DNA of 64,000 bases from [Eubacterium] eligens ATCC 27750 (GCF_000146185.1 NC_012778.1:417501-481500); one strand, 5' to 3'; shown: positions 34,181 to 43,553, counted from the first letter of the stretch. Notes: generated by a model not told the origin, from the letters alone. Numbers and translations are program-made.

Positions 34181-35134
34181 TTATACCACGTTATGAAGCA
34201 GGGAAGACTGCAATTCACAAAGCTGGGGGTTCTTGGATTCACGAATCAGTTCTACCAGACCTTCGGTGATAAGCATTGCTCCATCCTTGTTAAAATGTGT
34301 ATTCTCAGAAACAGTTTCTGGCTTGGCAAGTTCTTTTAAGAAATCGTCAGGCCATTTTCCTTTATTGATACCTTTTTTGATTGAAGTATATCTGTGGATA
34401 TTGTCATGTCCGATTTTTTCAAAAAGTTCAACTGAATAAGAAAACAGGTCAAGTACAGGAGTGCCGGTTTCTTCGCCAATCTGGCGCATAGCTCTTATAT
34501 AGCTGAAATTATTACCGCCGTGGCAGCCGGGAGCGTCCATGATTGTTCCGTCATCATTAAAAAATGTTCTTGCAGGCGCAGTAACTAACACAGGAACTGC
34601 ATCATGCTTTCTTGCCATATCAATAAACTGTTTGATGAACCATTTGTAACTGCCCATAGAAGCGTCTTTTGAGTATGGATAGTAAGTGTCATATGGATAA
34701 GACTGGTTTATGGCTAGAACACTGTTAAGAACAGCCTGTTTATCAGTTATCGAATCATCGTTATTAAGTGCCTCAATATATTCAGGTGGTATATAATTCT
34801 TAGGCATCTTAACTCCTGCTATAACAGGAAATCGACCTGATTCATCTGGTACGCCAAGCGGAGTCTGGCGGTTAAACATAGATTTGTAATCCTTTGAATC
34901 GTCATCATTATGACAAAACTCTATAAAAAGATAGTCTCCTGACTGAATATGTCTGTCAATCTCTTCAAATCTTCCTTCATTAATAAAAAGTCTTGAACTT
35001 CTGCCACCCTTGGCATAGTTAAATACATTTACATCAGGCTTAAAGAAGCGTGGCAGAAACTGTCCCCAGCCTGCAATAAATTCTTCTTCAGTATAATTCT
35101 GTACAATAGAATCTCCAGCAAGATAAATGTTCAT
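34181..35134 (-). CDS. rhamnogalacturonan acetylesterase-like SGNH hydrolase
   Basis: 317 residues. Block I 'LAGDSIVQNY' holds the nucleophile Ser, 'NYAKGGRSSRLF' is block II, 'FIEFCHNDDD' is block III, and 'NTHFNKDGA' gives the catalytic His. The closest known type is CE12 rhamnogalacturonan acetylesterase. No signal peptide is present, so it would act on imported pectin fragments in the cytoplasm, as would the GH28 enzyme at 42.2 kb. Its ribosome binding site comes from the repeated leader at 35139-35218. Confidence 0.83.
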   Translation of the reverse strand: MNIYLAGDSIVQNYTEEEFIAGWGQFLPRFFKPDVNVFNYAKGGRSSRLFINEGRFEEIDRHIQSGDYLFIEFCHNDDDSKDYKSMFNRQTPLGVPDESGRFPVIAGVKMPKNYIPPEYIEALNNDDSITDKQAVLNSVLAINQSYPYDTYYPYSKDASMGSYKWFIKQFIDMARKHDAVPVLVTAPARTFFNDDGTIMDAPGCHGGNNFSYIRAMRQIGEETGTPVLDLFSYSVELFEKIGHDNIHRYTSIKKGINKGKWPDDFLKELAKPETVSENTHFNKDGAMLITEGLVELIRESKNPQLCELQSSLLHNVV

Positions 35135-35138
35135 ACAT

Positions 35139-35218
35139 ACCTCCTTGTTTTGCGGAGCAAAATGCGACTGCCCATGCAGGAGCAGAGGTATTGCCTCCGT
35201 TGTTTTGCAAAGTAAAAT
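35139..35218 (-). repeat. repeated leader element supplying the acetylesterase ribosome binding site
   Basis: On the minus strand, 'attttactttgcaaaac' with 'aacggagg' (35194-35218), about 30 nt of spacer, then 'attttgctccgcaaaac' with 'aaggagg' (35140-35163). The second unit differs from the folD copy by one base over 24. Confidence 0.75.
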
Positions 35219-35321
35219 GCTTTCAATAAGTTAATTATAGCCTTAAATGTTTTGACAAACTACATTTGTTTTGTGAATATACTCATTAAAAACAGATATT
35301 TAATGTTTCAGGCGGACAGCA

Positions 35322-35351
35322 TTGCACAGCTTAAAGAAAAGGTGTTATAAT
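35322..35351 (+). promoter_or_regulatory. promoter of the hemerythrin gene
   Basis: TTGCAC, 18-nt spacer, TATAAT, 35 nt before the start codon. Confidence 0.6.
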
Positions 35352-35386
35352 ACAAGGCAAATATAAGCACGAGGAGATTGATATAT

Positions 35387-36229
35387 ATGTACGAATTTAC
35401 AGAAGACTGTATGATACACATTGATAATATTGATGAAGAACATAGAAAACTGTTCCAGATGCTTAATGAAGCATTTGCACTGGTAAAAGAAACAGATAAT
35501 GCTGCGTCAATTGCGAAGAATCTTATAGATAATCTTAAGGATTATGCTATTACACATTTTGCTCATGAAGAAGAATACATGAAGAGTATTCATGACCCGG
35601 AGCTGCCAATACAGCAGAGAGAACACAAAGCATTTGCAGAAAAGATTAATACATTTAAGTTAGATGAATCTTCACCGGAGGCAGCAACAAATTCTCTTAA
35701 TGAGCTGCTGCTTTATCTTACCAGATGGCTTTACAGCCACATCTTGAGCAGCGACATGATGATTGGAAAGATGGCACCAGAAACTAATGTTGATGACGCA
35801 TTTGCATTTACAGACAAATATATAACAGGAATTGAGCTTGTCGATGAGGAACATAAGCATCTTTTTGATATTATCAGGGACACTAATGATGTTATACATG
35901 CAGAACTTCTTCATGATAAATATGATGAAATCATAAGACTTCTCTCAGAACTGAGGGAATACACGGAGACGCATTTCAGTGATGAGGAAGAACTGATGAA
36001 GAAAATCGGATATCCTGAAATTGAAGCACAGAAAAGGGCACATTCAGCATTTGTAGAAAAGCTTGTAAATATTGATTTCAGGGAGCTTGAGGCAATGGAT
36101 GATAATCAGGAGGAATATCTTATGGATCTTATAGGATTCCTGCTTGGCTGGCTGTCTAACCATATACTTGGTTCGGATAAAAAGATTGGTAAATATATAA
36201 AAGAACACAATATTGTACTTGAAAAGTAA
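35387..36229 (+). CDS. tandem bacteriohemerythrin
   Basis: 280 residues in two hemerythrin domains (about 1-133 and 140-280). Each keeps the diiron ligands: 'DEEHRKLF', 'HFAHEEEYM', 'REHKAFAEK', 'HILSSDMMIG' in the first, and 'DEEHKHLF', 'HFSDEEELM', 'RAHSAFVEK', 'HILGSDKKIG' in the second. Likely binds O2 for storage, sensing or protection in an anaerobe. The two halves share ~40% by eye, so this is an internal duplication. ATG 35387 has 'gaggag' 10 nt upstream. Confidence 0.9.
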   Translation: MYEFTEDCMIHIDNIDEEHRKLFQMLNEAFALVKETDNAASIAKNLIDNLKDYAITHFAHEEEYMKSIHDPELPIQQREHKAFAEKINTFKLDESSPEAATNSLNELLLYLTRWLYSHILSSDMMIGKMAPETNVDDAFAFTDKYITGIELVDEEHKHLFDIIRDTNDVIHAELLHDKYDEIIRLLSELREYTETHFSDEEELMKKIGYPEIEAQKRAHSAFVEKLVNIDFRELEAMDDNQEEYLMDLIGFLLGWLSNHILGSDKKIGKYIKEHNIVLEK

Positions 36230-36261
36230 TATTCTTTATGATATCATTTATGTGTATGAAT

Positions 36262-36520
36262 ATCTTAAAGACTATGAAAGAGACTTCTTTTCATGGAACC
36301 TGACAGGAAAGCGATGCCACCGACTGAAAGCATACGCAGGGAATTGATAAGAGGAACGCTCTGGAGTTGGATGGTTGAGCAGCCACGGCTGGGTAGGTCA
36401 TTCCGTTACACGCGTTAAGTGCAATGAGATGAGAAGCTTAGAACTTTTCAATGCGGGTGGTACCGCGGATAACACAGTTTATTCGCCCCGGGATGTATAT
36501 TACATCCTGGGGCTTTTTTG
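36262..36520 (+). promoter_or_regulatory. T-box leader of aspS
   Basis: Conserved T-box 'gggtggtaccgcgg' at 36455-36468, followed by a strong terminator (arms 'gccccgggatgta' 36485-36497 and 'tacatcctggggc' 36501-36513, then TTTTTT). The upstream 200 nt contain the stem I and stem III region. Uncharged tRNA binding favours the antiterminator. Asp specificity is inferred from the downstream gene; I could not fix the specifier codon with confidence. Confidence 0.93.
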
Positions 36521-36628
36521 CGCGGTATGGCAGATAACTGTCTGGCAAAGAAACAGCGCGGGATGTTAGATTTTATGATTTGACAGGACACAACATTTTT
36601 ACCTGTCCAGAAAAGAAAGGAGATTGCA

Positions 36629-38374
36629 ATGGCAAACATGTACAGAGATGTTAACTTAAGTGAAGTTAATGAAAGTTACATCGGCAAGGAGTTAAAGGTT
36701 GCAGGATGGGTTGAGAACATCCGTGACCACGGAGGAGTTTCATTTATCGATTTAAGAGATATGTATGGAGTACTTCAGGTAGTACTTCGTGATACAACAT
36801 TACTTGATGGTATTCATAAGGAAGAGTGTATCGCTATCGAGGGTATTATGGAGCAGAGAGATGAGGAAACTTATAATCCTAAGATTCCTTCAGGAACAAT
36901 CGAGCTTGAAGCTAAGAAGATTACAATACTTGGACAGGTATACCAGCAGCTTCCATTTGAAGTACAGACTTCTAAGGAAGTAAGAGAGGATGTACGTCTT
37001 AAGTACAGATATCTTGATTTAAGAAACCAGAAGGTTAAGGATAACATGATATTCAGGTCAAAGGTTATCGCATTCCTTCGTCAGAAGATGACAGACATGG
37101 GATTCCTTGAAATCCAGACACCTATTCTTTGTGCTTCATCACCAGAGGGTGCAAGAGATTATATCGTACCTTCAAGAAAATATAAGGGCAAATTCTATGC
37201 TCTTCCACAGGCACCACAGCAGTATAAGCAGTTACTTATGGTATCTGGTTTTGATAAATATTTCCAGATTGCACCTTGCTTCAGAGATGAGGATGCAAGA
37301 GCTGACCGTTCACCAGGAGAATTCTACCAGTTAGATTTCGAGATGAGCTTTGCTACACAGGAAGATGTATTCAGAATCGGTGAAGAGGTTCTCACAGAAA
37401 CATTTGCAAAATTCGCACCAGAAGGATACGAAGTTACACAGGCACCTTATCCAATCATCAGCTACAAGCAGGCAATGCTTGAGTTTGGTTCAGATAAGCC
37501 AGATCTTCGTAATCCACTTAGAATTATTGACCTTTCAGAATTCTTTAACAAATGTACATTCAAGCCTTTCCAGAACAAGACTGTAAGAGCAATCAATGTA
37601 CATGCAAAGCTTTCAAAGGGACAGCATGAGAAGTTACTTAAGTTCGCTACAGGAATCGGAATGGGCGGACTTGGATACCTTGAGGTTCTTGAAGACGGAA
37701 GCTACAAGGGACCAATTGATAAATTTATTCCAGAAGAACTCAAGGGAGAAATCAAAGACCTTGCAGGACTTCAGCCAGGAGATACAATCTTCTTCATCGC
37801 TGATAAGGAAGACAGAGCTGCGTACTTCGCAGGACAAATCAGAAACGAACTTGGTGAGAGACTTGACCTCATTGAGAAAAATGCATACAGATTCTGTTAT
37901 GTTAATGACTTCCCAATGTTTGAAAGAGATCCAGAAACTAAGAAGATTGGATTTACACATAATCCATTCTCAATGCCACAGGGTGGACTTGAGGCACTTA
38001 ATACAAAAGATCCACTTGATATTCTTGCATACCAGTATGATATCGTATGCAACGGTGTAGAGTTATCATCAGGAGCAGTCCGTAACCATGACATGCAGAT
38101 AATGGTTAAGGCATTCGAAATTGCCGGATATGACGAAGAAGTATTAAAGGCAAAATTTGGAGCATTATACAATGCATTCCAGTTTGGTGCACCACCACAT
38201 GCAGGTATGGCACCAGGTGTTGACCGTATGATTATGCTCCTTAGAAATGAAGAGAATATCCGTGAGATAATTCCATTCCCAATGAGCGGAACAGCACAGG
38301 ATTTAATGTGCGGAGCACCAAATGAGGTAACAGAGCAGCAGCTTAGGGAAGTTCATATTAAGGTTAGGGATTAG
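36629..38374 (+). CDS. aspS: aspartyl-tRNA synthetase
   Basis: 581 residues, bacterial-type class IIb with the GAD insertion. 'GWVENIRDHGGVSFIDLRD' is the anticodon-binding OB fold; 'FRDEDARADRSPGEFYQLD' is motif 2 and 'APPHAGMAPGVDRMIMLL' is motif 3. Charges tRNA-Asp. Being upstream of gatCAB, it could also supply Asp-tRNA-Asn for transamidation if non-discriminating. Controlled by the T-box. Confidence 0.96.
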   Translation: MANMYRDVNLSEVNESYIGKELKVAGWVENIRDHGGVSFIDLRDMYGVLQVVLRDTTLLDGIHKEECIAIEGIMEQRDEETYNPKIPSGTIELEAKKITILGQVYQQLPFEVQTSKEVREDVRLKYRYLDLRNQKVKDNMIFRSKVIAFLRQKMTDMGFLEIQTPILCASSPEGARDYIVPSRKYKGKFYALPQAPQQYKQLLMVSGFDKYFQIAPCFRDEDARADRSPGEFYQLDFEMSFATQEDVFRIGEEVLTETFAKFAPEGYEVTQAPYPIISYKQAMLEFGSDKPDLRNPLRIIDLSEFFNKCTFKPFQNKTVRAINVHAKLSKGQHEKLLKFATGIGMGGLGYLEVLEDGSYKGPIDKFIPEELKGEIKDLAGLQPGDTIFFIADKEDRAAYFAGQIRNELGERLDLIEKNAYRFCYVNDFPMFERDPETKKIGFTHNPFSMPQGGLEALNTKDPLDILAYQYDIVCNGVELSSGAVRNHDMQIMVKAFEIAGYDEEVLKAKFGALYNAFQFGAPPHAGMAPGVDRMIMLLRNEENIREIIPFPMSGTAQDLMCGAPNEVTEQQLREVHIKVRD

Positions 38375-38391
38375 GAGACATACGGACGGCT

Positions 38392-38553
38392 GCAGGATTT
38401 TTATAAATTCACCGCAGGCACGCTCTCGCTGCTTGGAGACTCGCAGCGGTACTAAACTACTTGGAATTTGGCTGCCTAAAGGCAGCCGCTTCCAACTCGT
38501 TAAGTGCCGGCGGCTCCAAAGCACCTTGCTTGTGAATTTATAAAAAATCCTGC
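38392..38553 (+). repeat. palindromic unit 1 (forward)
   Basis: Terminal arms 38392-38412 and 38532-38553 are inverted repeats ('gcaggattt' to 'aatcctgc'). Inside, in order: 'cacgctctcgct', box 'ctcgcagcggtactaa' (38440-38455), a hairpin with 'ggctgcc-taaa-ggcagcc' (38470-38487), and a 21-bp box starting 'taagtgccggcggctcc' (38501-38521). GC content is far above neighbouring DNA. No convincing gene. Confidence 0.85.
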
Positions 38554-38688
38554 TGCCTGCCCTTCGACCACCAATACCTGACGGAATATAAATTCCTCTG
38601 ATGGAAAGAAAGTAGAGATTCCCGCCACACTTCGCCAACGGCGACGAGCAAAGCGATGTCGTGCGCTCGTTCCGGGGTAGATGTGTGA
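38554..38688. other. spacer between palindromic units, no gene seen
   Basis: GC-rich, with small inverted repeats ('ttcgcc'/'ggcga', 'cgagc'/'gctcg', 'cacac'/'gtgtg'). It may be a third, degenerate unit. Open frames crossing it span repeats and lack start signals. Confidence 0.5.
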
Positions 38689-38890
38689 GCCTGGAGAAAT
38701 TGGATAAAGCGTGAACAAGACACTTTGGAGCCGCCGGCACTTAGCAAAATCGGCTGGCGGAGTCTGAAAAGCTAGCTTTTCAGACGGAGGTGGCCGATTT
38801 TGCTTAGTACCGCTGCGAGCGAAATCTGAATCAAAGATTCAGATAGTAGCGAAAGCGTGTCTTGTGATGATTTATCCAATTTCTCCAGGC
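38689..38890 (-). repeat. palindromic unit 2 (reverse)
   Basis: Terminal arms 38689-38708 and 38871-38890 are perfect 20-bp inverted repeats. On the minus strand it carries the same boxes as unit 1: 'cacgctttcgct', 'ctcgcagcggtactaa' (38804-38819) and the same 21-bp box (38723-38743). Its arms and internal hairpins differ: 'gtctgaaaagc'/'gcttttcagac' (38762-38785) inside 38743-38804, and 'atctgaatc'/'gattcagat' (38824-38844). An inner stem 'acaagacac'/'gtgtcttgt' adds to the arm. Confidence 0.85.
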
Positions 38891-38921
38891 GTATATAACG
38901 ACAACGAAAGGAGACGCACAC

Positions 38922-39218
38922 ATGGCTAATGTAATTAGTGATGAGACAATTGAGTATGTTGGTATCCTTGCCAAGCTTGAACTCTCTGATGAAGAGAAGG
39001 AAGCTGCCAAGAAGGATATGGCGAGCATGCTTGATTATATTGACAAGCTTGGAGAGCTTGATACTACAGGGGTAGAACCTATGTCACATGTGTTCCCTGT
39101 TAATAATGTAATGAGAGAAGACGTTGTTACTAATGGTGACGGAAGCGAGGCAACTCTTGCTAATGCACCTGAATGTAATGAATCAGGATTTATTGTACCT
39201 AAAACTGTTGAATCATAG
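38922..39218 (+). CDS. gatC: Asp-tRNA(Asn)/Glu-tRNA(Gln) amidotransferase subunit C
   Basis: 98 residues. '[20 protein letters not shown]', '[16 protein letters not shown]' and 'MREDVV' match GatC, the small linker subunit. 'aaaggag' precedes the start. First gene of gatCAB. Confidence 0.95.
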   Translation: MANVISDETIEYVGILAKLELSDEEKEAAKKDMASMLDYIDKLGELDTTGVEPMSHVFPVNNVMREDVVTNGDGSEATLANAPECNESGFIVPKTVES

Positions 39219-39229
39219 AAAGGACGCAT

Positions 39230-40675
39230 ATGAGTTTATTAGATTATACAGCTGTTGAACTGGCTGCTAAGATTAAAGCGGGTGAGACAACAGCAACAGA
39301 GGCTATGGAAGCTGTTATTGCACAGATTGAAAAATCTGAAGATGAGCTTAACTGTTATGTCACATTTGACAAGGAAAAGGCTCTTGCAGCAGCAAAGAAA
39401 GCAGATGAGGATATCAAGGCAGGTAAGCTTACAGGACCTTTAGCCGGAGTACCATTTGCAATCAAAGATAATATGTGTACAGAGGGCATGCTTACTACAT
39501 GCTCATCAAAGATACTTGGTAATTTCGTTCCAACTTACACAGCAGACGCTGTAGAAAGACTTCAGAATGCAGGAGCTGTAATTATCGGAAAGACTAACAT
39601 GGATGAATTCGCGATGGGTTCTACAACTGAGACAAGTGCATTTGGTGCAACTAAGAATCCACGCAATCCTGAGCATGTACCTGGTGGTTCATCAGGTGGT
39701 TCAGCAGCAGCAGTAGCAGCTAATGAGTGTTTTGCAGCACTTGGTTCTGATACAGGTGGATCAATAAGACAGCCAGCTTCTTACTGTGGTGTTGTAGGCT
39801 TAAAGCCAACTTATGGAACAGTTTCACGTTACGGACTTATCGCTTATGGTTCATCATTAGACCAGATTGGACCTTTATGTAAGGATGTAACTGACTGTGC
39901 AACTATCATGGAAGCTATCGCAGGCAAGGACGATAAGGATTCAACATCTATCGGAAGGGATGATTATTCATTTACAAATGCATTAGTTGATGATGTTAAG
40001 GGAATGAAAATCGGTATTCCAAGAGATTATTTTGGAGAAGGTCTTGACCCAGAGGTTAAGGAAGCTGTTCTTAACGCTGCCAAAGTTCTTGAGAGCAAGG
40101 GCGCAATCGTTGAAGAGTTTGATTTAAGCCTTGTTGAGTACGCAATTCCTACTTATTATACAATCGCAGCAGCAGAAGCAAGCTCTAACCTTGAAAGATT
40201 CGATGGTGTTAAATATGGATACAGAACTAAAGAATACGAAGGACTCCACAACATGTACAAGAAGACACGTTCAGAGGGCTTTGGACCAGAGGTTAAGAGA
40301 AGAATTATGCTCGGTTCTTTCGTATTAAGTTCAGGATATTATGACGCTTATTATCTTAAGGCATTAAGAGTTAAGGCTCTTATTAAGAAAGCATTTGATG
40401 AAGCATTTGCAAAATACGATGTAATTCTTGGACCTGTTGCACCTACAACAGCACCAAAGCTTGGTTCATCACTTTCTGACCCTATTAAAATGTATCTTGG
40501 AGATATCTATACTATTTCTGTAAATCTTGCCGGACTTCCGGGACTTTCTGTTCCATGCGGTAAGGACAAGAATGGTCTTCCAATCGGCTTACAGCTTATT
40601 GGCGACTGCTTTAAAGAGAATAATATTATCCGTGCGGGCTACGCTTATGAGCAGGCACGAGGAAGATTTGAATAG
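39230..40675 (+). CDS. gatA: Asp-tRNA(Asn)/Glu-tRNA(Gln) amidotransferase subunit A
   Basis: 481 residues, amidase-signature family. 'GVPFAIKDNMC' carries the catalytic Lys, 'GGSSGGSAAAVA' the cis-Ser, and 'GSDTGGSIRQPASYCG' the nucleophile Ser. It releases ammonia from Gln for transamidation of misacylated tRNA. Eleven bases after gatC. Confidence 0.96.
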   Translation: MSLLDYTAVELAAKIKAGETTATEAMEAVIAQIEKSEDELNCYVTFDKEKALAAAKKADEDIKAGKLTGPLAGVPFAIKDNMCTEGMLTTCSSKILGNFVPTYTADAVERLQNAGAVIIGKTNMDEFAMGSTTETSAFGATKNPRNPEHVPGGSSGGSAAAVAANECFAALGSDTGGSIRQPASYCGVVGLKPTYGTVSRYGLIAYGSSLDQIGPLCKDVTDCATIMEAIAGKDDKDSTSIGRDDYSFTNALVDDVKGMKIGIPRDYFGEGLDPEVKEAVLNAAKVLESKGAIVEEFDLSLVEYAIPTYYTIAAAEASSNLERFDGVKYGYRTKEYEGLHNMYKKTRSEGFGPEVKRRIMLGSFVLSSGYYDAYYLKALRVKALIKKAFDEAFAKYDVILGPVAPTTAPKLGSSLSDPIKMYLGDIYTISVNLAGLPGLSVPCGKDKNGLPIGLQLIGDCFKENNIIRAGYAYEQARGRFE

Positions 40676-40690
40676 GAGGGAGGCATAAGT

Positions 40691-42142
40691 ATGAAAGATT
40701 ATGAAGTTGTAATCGGACTTGAAGTCCATGTTGAATTAGCTACTAAGACAAAGATTTTCTGCGGATGCTCAACTGAGTTTGGTGGAGCACCTAACTCACA
40801 TACTTGCCCTGTGTGTACAGGTATGCCGGGTTCTCTTCCTGTTCTTAATAAGAAGGTTGTTGAATATGCAGCAGCAGTAGGACTTGCAACTAACTGTACA
40901 ATTACACAGGACTGCAAGTTTGACAGAAAGAATTATTTCTATCCTGATAATCCACAGAATTATCAGATTTCACAGCTTTATCTTCCAATCTGCCGTAACG
41001 GACATGTTGATGTTACATTATCAGATGGAACAGAAAAGACAATAAGAATCCACGAGATTCATATGGAAGAGGATGCAGGAAAGCTTGTTCATGATGAGTG
41101 GGAAGGTGTGTCATATGTAGATTATAACCGTTCAGGTGTGCCACTTATCGAAATTGTTTCTGAACCGGATATGCGTTCAGCAGAAGAAGTTATTGCTTAC
41201 CTTACTAAGTTAAGAACAACAATCCAGTATCTTGGTGCTTCTGACTGCAAGCTTCAGGAAGGTTCTATGAGAGCAGATGTCAACCTCTCTGTAAGAGAGC
41301 GTGGTTCAAACGAGTTCGGAACAAGAACAGAAACTAAGAACCTCAATTCATTTGCAGCGATTGAAAGAGCAATTAAGGCCGAGACAGCTAGACAGATTGA
41401 CTTAATCGAAGCAGGCGAGAAGGTTGTGCAGGAAACAAGAAGATGGAATGATGACAAGGAATATTCATATGCTATGCGTTCAAAGGAAGATGCGCAGGAT
41501 TACAGATATTTCCCAGATCCAGACCTTGTTCCAATTCACATCAGTGATGAGTATTTAGCAGAACTTAAGGCAAAACAGCCAGAGTTCAAGGACGAGAAGA
41601 AGGCACGTTATATTGAAGAATTCGGACTTCCTGAATATGATGCAGAGATTCTTACAGATTCTAAGAAGTTCACAGAAATCTTTGAGGAAGCTACAGCCAT
41701 CTGCAATCAGCCAAAGAAGGTTTCCAACTGGATTATGGGCGAGACAATGCGACTCATGAAGGAAGAATCAGCTAAGACTGGAAGAGAATTCAGAGCCGAG
41801 GAATTAACATTTTCACCTGAAAGCCTTGCCAAGATTATTACTCTTGTTGAAAAGAAGGAAATCAACAATGCAGCAGCTAAAGAAATATTCGAGCATGTAT
41901 TTGCTGAAAATGTTGATGTTGACGCATATGTTGAGGAACACGGATTAAAGCAGGTTAATGATGAAGGCGCGCTCAGAGCAACAGTCGAGAAGGTTATCGC
42001 TGATAATCCACAGTCAGTTGCTGATTATAAGGGCGGTAAGAAGCAGGCAATCGGTTATCTTGTAGGCCAGACTATGAAGGCAATGCAGGGAAAAGCTAAT
42101 CCGGGAATGGTTAATGCTCTTTTACAGGAGCTTTTAAAGTAA
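40691..42142 (+). CDS. gatB: Asp-tRNA(Asn)/Glu-tRNA(Gln) amidotransferase subunit B
   Basis: 483 residues. 'VIGLEVHVEL', 'CPVCTGMPGSLPVLN', 'FDRKNYFYPDNPQNYQISQ' and the C-terminal YqeY-like helical tail fit GatB, the kinase and tRNA-binding subunit. The Cys pair in 'FCGCSTEFGG...CPVC' is the zinc site. Confidence 0.96.
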   Translation: MKDYEVVIGLEVHVELATKTKIFCGCSTEFGGAPNSHTCPVCTGMPGSLPVLNKKVVEYAAAVGLATNCTITQDCKFDRKNYFYPDNPQNYQISQLYLPICRNGHVDVTLSDGTEKTIRIHEIHMEEDAGKLVHDEWEGVSYVDYNRSGVPLIEIVSEPDMRSAEEVIAYLTKLRTTIQYLGASDCKLQEGSMRADVNLSVRERGSNEFGTRTETKNLNSFAAIERAIKAETARQIDLIEAGEKVVQETRRWNDDKEYSYAMRSKEDAQDYRYFPDPDLVPIHISDEYLAELKAKQPEFKDEKKARYIEEFGLPEYDAEILTDSKKFTEIFEEATAICNQPKKVSNWIMGETMRLMKEESAKTGREFRAEELTFSPESLAKIITLVEKKEINNAAAKEIFEHVFAENVDVDAYVEEHGLKQVNDEGALRATVEKVIADNPQSVADYKGGKKQAIGYLVGQTMKAMQGKANPGMVNALLQELLK

Positions 42143-42174
42143 CACATGAACTTAAAACTAGAAGGAGATGTGGA

Positions 42175-43551
42175 ATGAAAAAAGTTAATTTTGATGTAAA
42201 ACTCCCAGCATTTGTGGAGAGAATAGTATATGTTGATAACTATGGTGCAAGACCATACTGTTACACTATTGAGGATGCATCAAGAAATGCGGATGCGATA
42301 AACAGGGCTATTAACTATATTTCAGAGAAGGGTGGCGGAACTGTTGTGATTCCTGATGGAATCTGGTTTACAGCACCAATTGAGATTAAGAGTGATGTTG
42401 AGTTAAGAATTGAGAAGAATGCAATACTTAAATTTTCTAAAGATATTGACCAGTATCCGCTTATTATCACTAACTATGAAGGTCAGGAATGTATAAGAGC
42501 CAAGTCACCTATTACAGCTGAAAATGCTATTAACATCGGTATAACAGGTGGCGGTGTTATTGATGGAAGTGGTGATATGTGGCGCCCTATAAAACAGTTT
42601 AAGATAACTGACAGACAGTGGGAAGCTCTTATGAAAAAGAGCCAGTATATAATTGATACTAAAGGGGGCGGCATATGGATGCCGACAGAAAGCTCATTTA
42701 AAGGTAATGAGCATAATATCCAGCTTGACGCTGAGAATGCACTTGAGAAAGCAAGCGAATATTATGATTTCTACAGACCTGTAATGGTAAGCCTTCGTCA
42801 CTGTAAAAGAATTCTTCTTGATGGTGTAACATTTAAGAATTCACCAGCATGGAATATACACCCATTTTTCTGTAAGAATCTTACAGTAAGAAATGTTACG
42901 GTGAGCAATCCTTATTATGCGCAGAACGGTGATGGAATTGATGTTGAATCATGCAAGAAGGTTCATATACACAACTGTACATTTGAAACAGGTGATGATG
43001 CAATCTGCTTAAAGTCAGGCAAGAATGCCGTCGCAAGACAGATTGAGGGACCTTGTGAGGATGTATATATCCATGATTGTCTCGTTAATGAGGGACATGG
43101 CGGCTTCGTTATCGGAAGCGAGATGAGCCGTGGTATTAAAAATGTATTGGTAGAGAATTGTACTTTCCTTGGAACTGATGTCGGAGTCCGCATTAAGAGC
43201 GCACTTGGACGAGGTGGCGTTATCGAAAATATTAACATAAAGAATATTAATATGGTTGATATTAAGGAACAGGCAATTATTCTTACAATGTCATATGTGC
43301 TTAATTCTCTTAACAGAGATGAAGAAATTAACGGAATCGACAAAGACGACATTCCTTATTTTAAGAATATTAATTTTGAAGGAATTAACTGTCTTGGAGC
43401 AAAGGAAGCGGTTGTTATTGAACCGATAAAGGATATGCCTGAGACAATCACAGATATACACATTAAGGCTTCATCATTTGTTACAAGTGGTGAGAACCGT
43501 GTTGGATGTGACTGCCTTACAAGTGAACAGACAACTTATGAGATATTATAA
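42175..43551 (+). CDS. glycoside hydrolase family 28 (polygalacturonase-like), cytoplasmic
   Basis: 458 residues, right-handed beta-helix. Catalytic acids D253 ('NGDGID'), D274-D275 ('TGDDAICLKS') and H308 ('GHGGFVIGSE'), and the late 'RIK' are present. No signal peptide, so it probably trims imported oligogalacturonides, like exo-acting GH28 enzymes. It follows gatB by only 32 nt with 'agaaggag' as ribosome binding site, and may be read through from the gat operon. Confidence 0.92.
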   Translation: MKKVNFDVKLPAFVERIVYVDNYGARPYCYTIEDASRNADAINRAINYISEKGGGTVVIPDGIWFTAPIEIKSDVELRIEKNAILKFSKDIDQYPLIITNYEGQECIRAKSPITAENAINIGITGGGVIDGSGDMWRPIKQFKITDRQWEALMKKSQYIIDTKGGGIWMPTESSFKGNEHNIQLDAENALEKASEYYDFYRPVMVSLRHCKRILLDGVTFKNSPAWNIHPFFCKNLTVRNVTVSNPYYAQNGDGIDVESCKKVHIHNCTFETGDDAICLKSGKNAVARQIEGPCEDVYIHDCLVNEGHGGFVIGSEMSRGIKNVLVENCTFLGTDVGVRIKSALGRGGVIENINIKNINMVDIKEQAIILTMSYVLNSLNRDEEINGIDKDDIPYFKNINFEGINCLGAKEAVVIEPIKDMPETITDIHIKASSFVTSGENRVGCDCLTSEQTTYEIL

Positions 43552-43553
43552 AG

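Noticed and set aside
38303..38747. Minus-strand frames of 69-145 codons between aspS and gatC
   Set aside because: They span the palindromic units and GC-rich spacer, lack ribosome binding sites, and overlap the aspS end.
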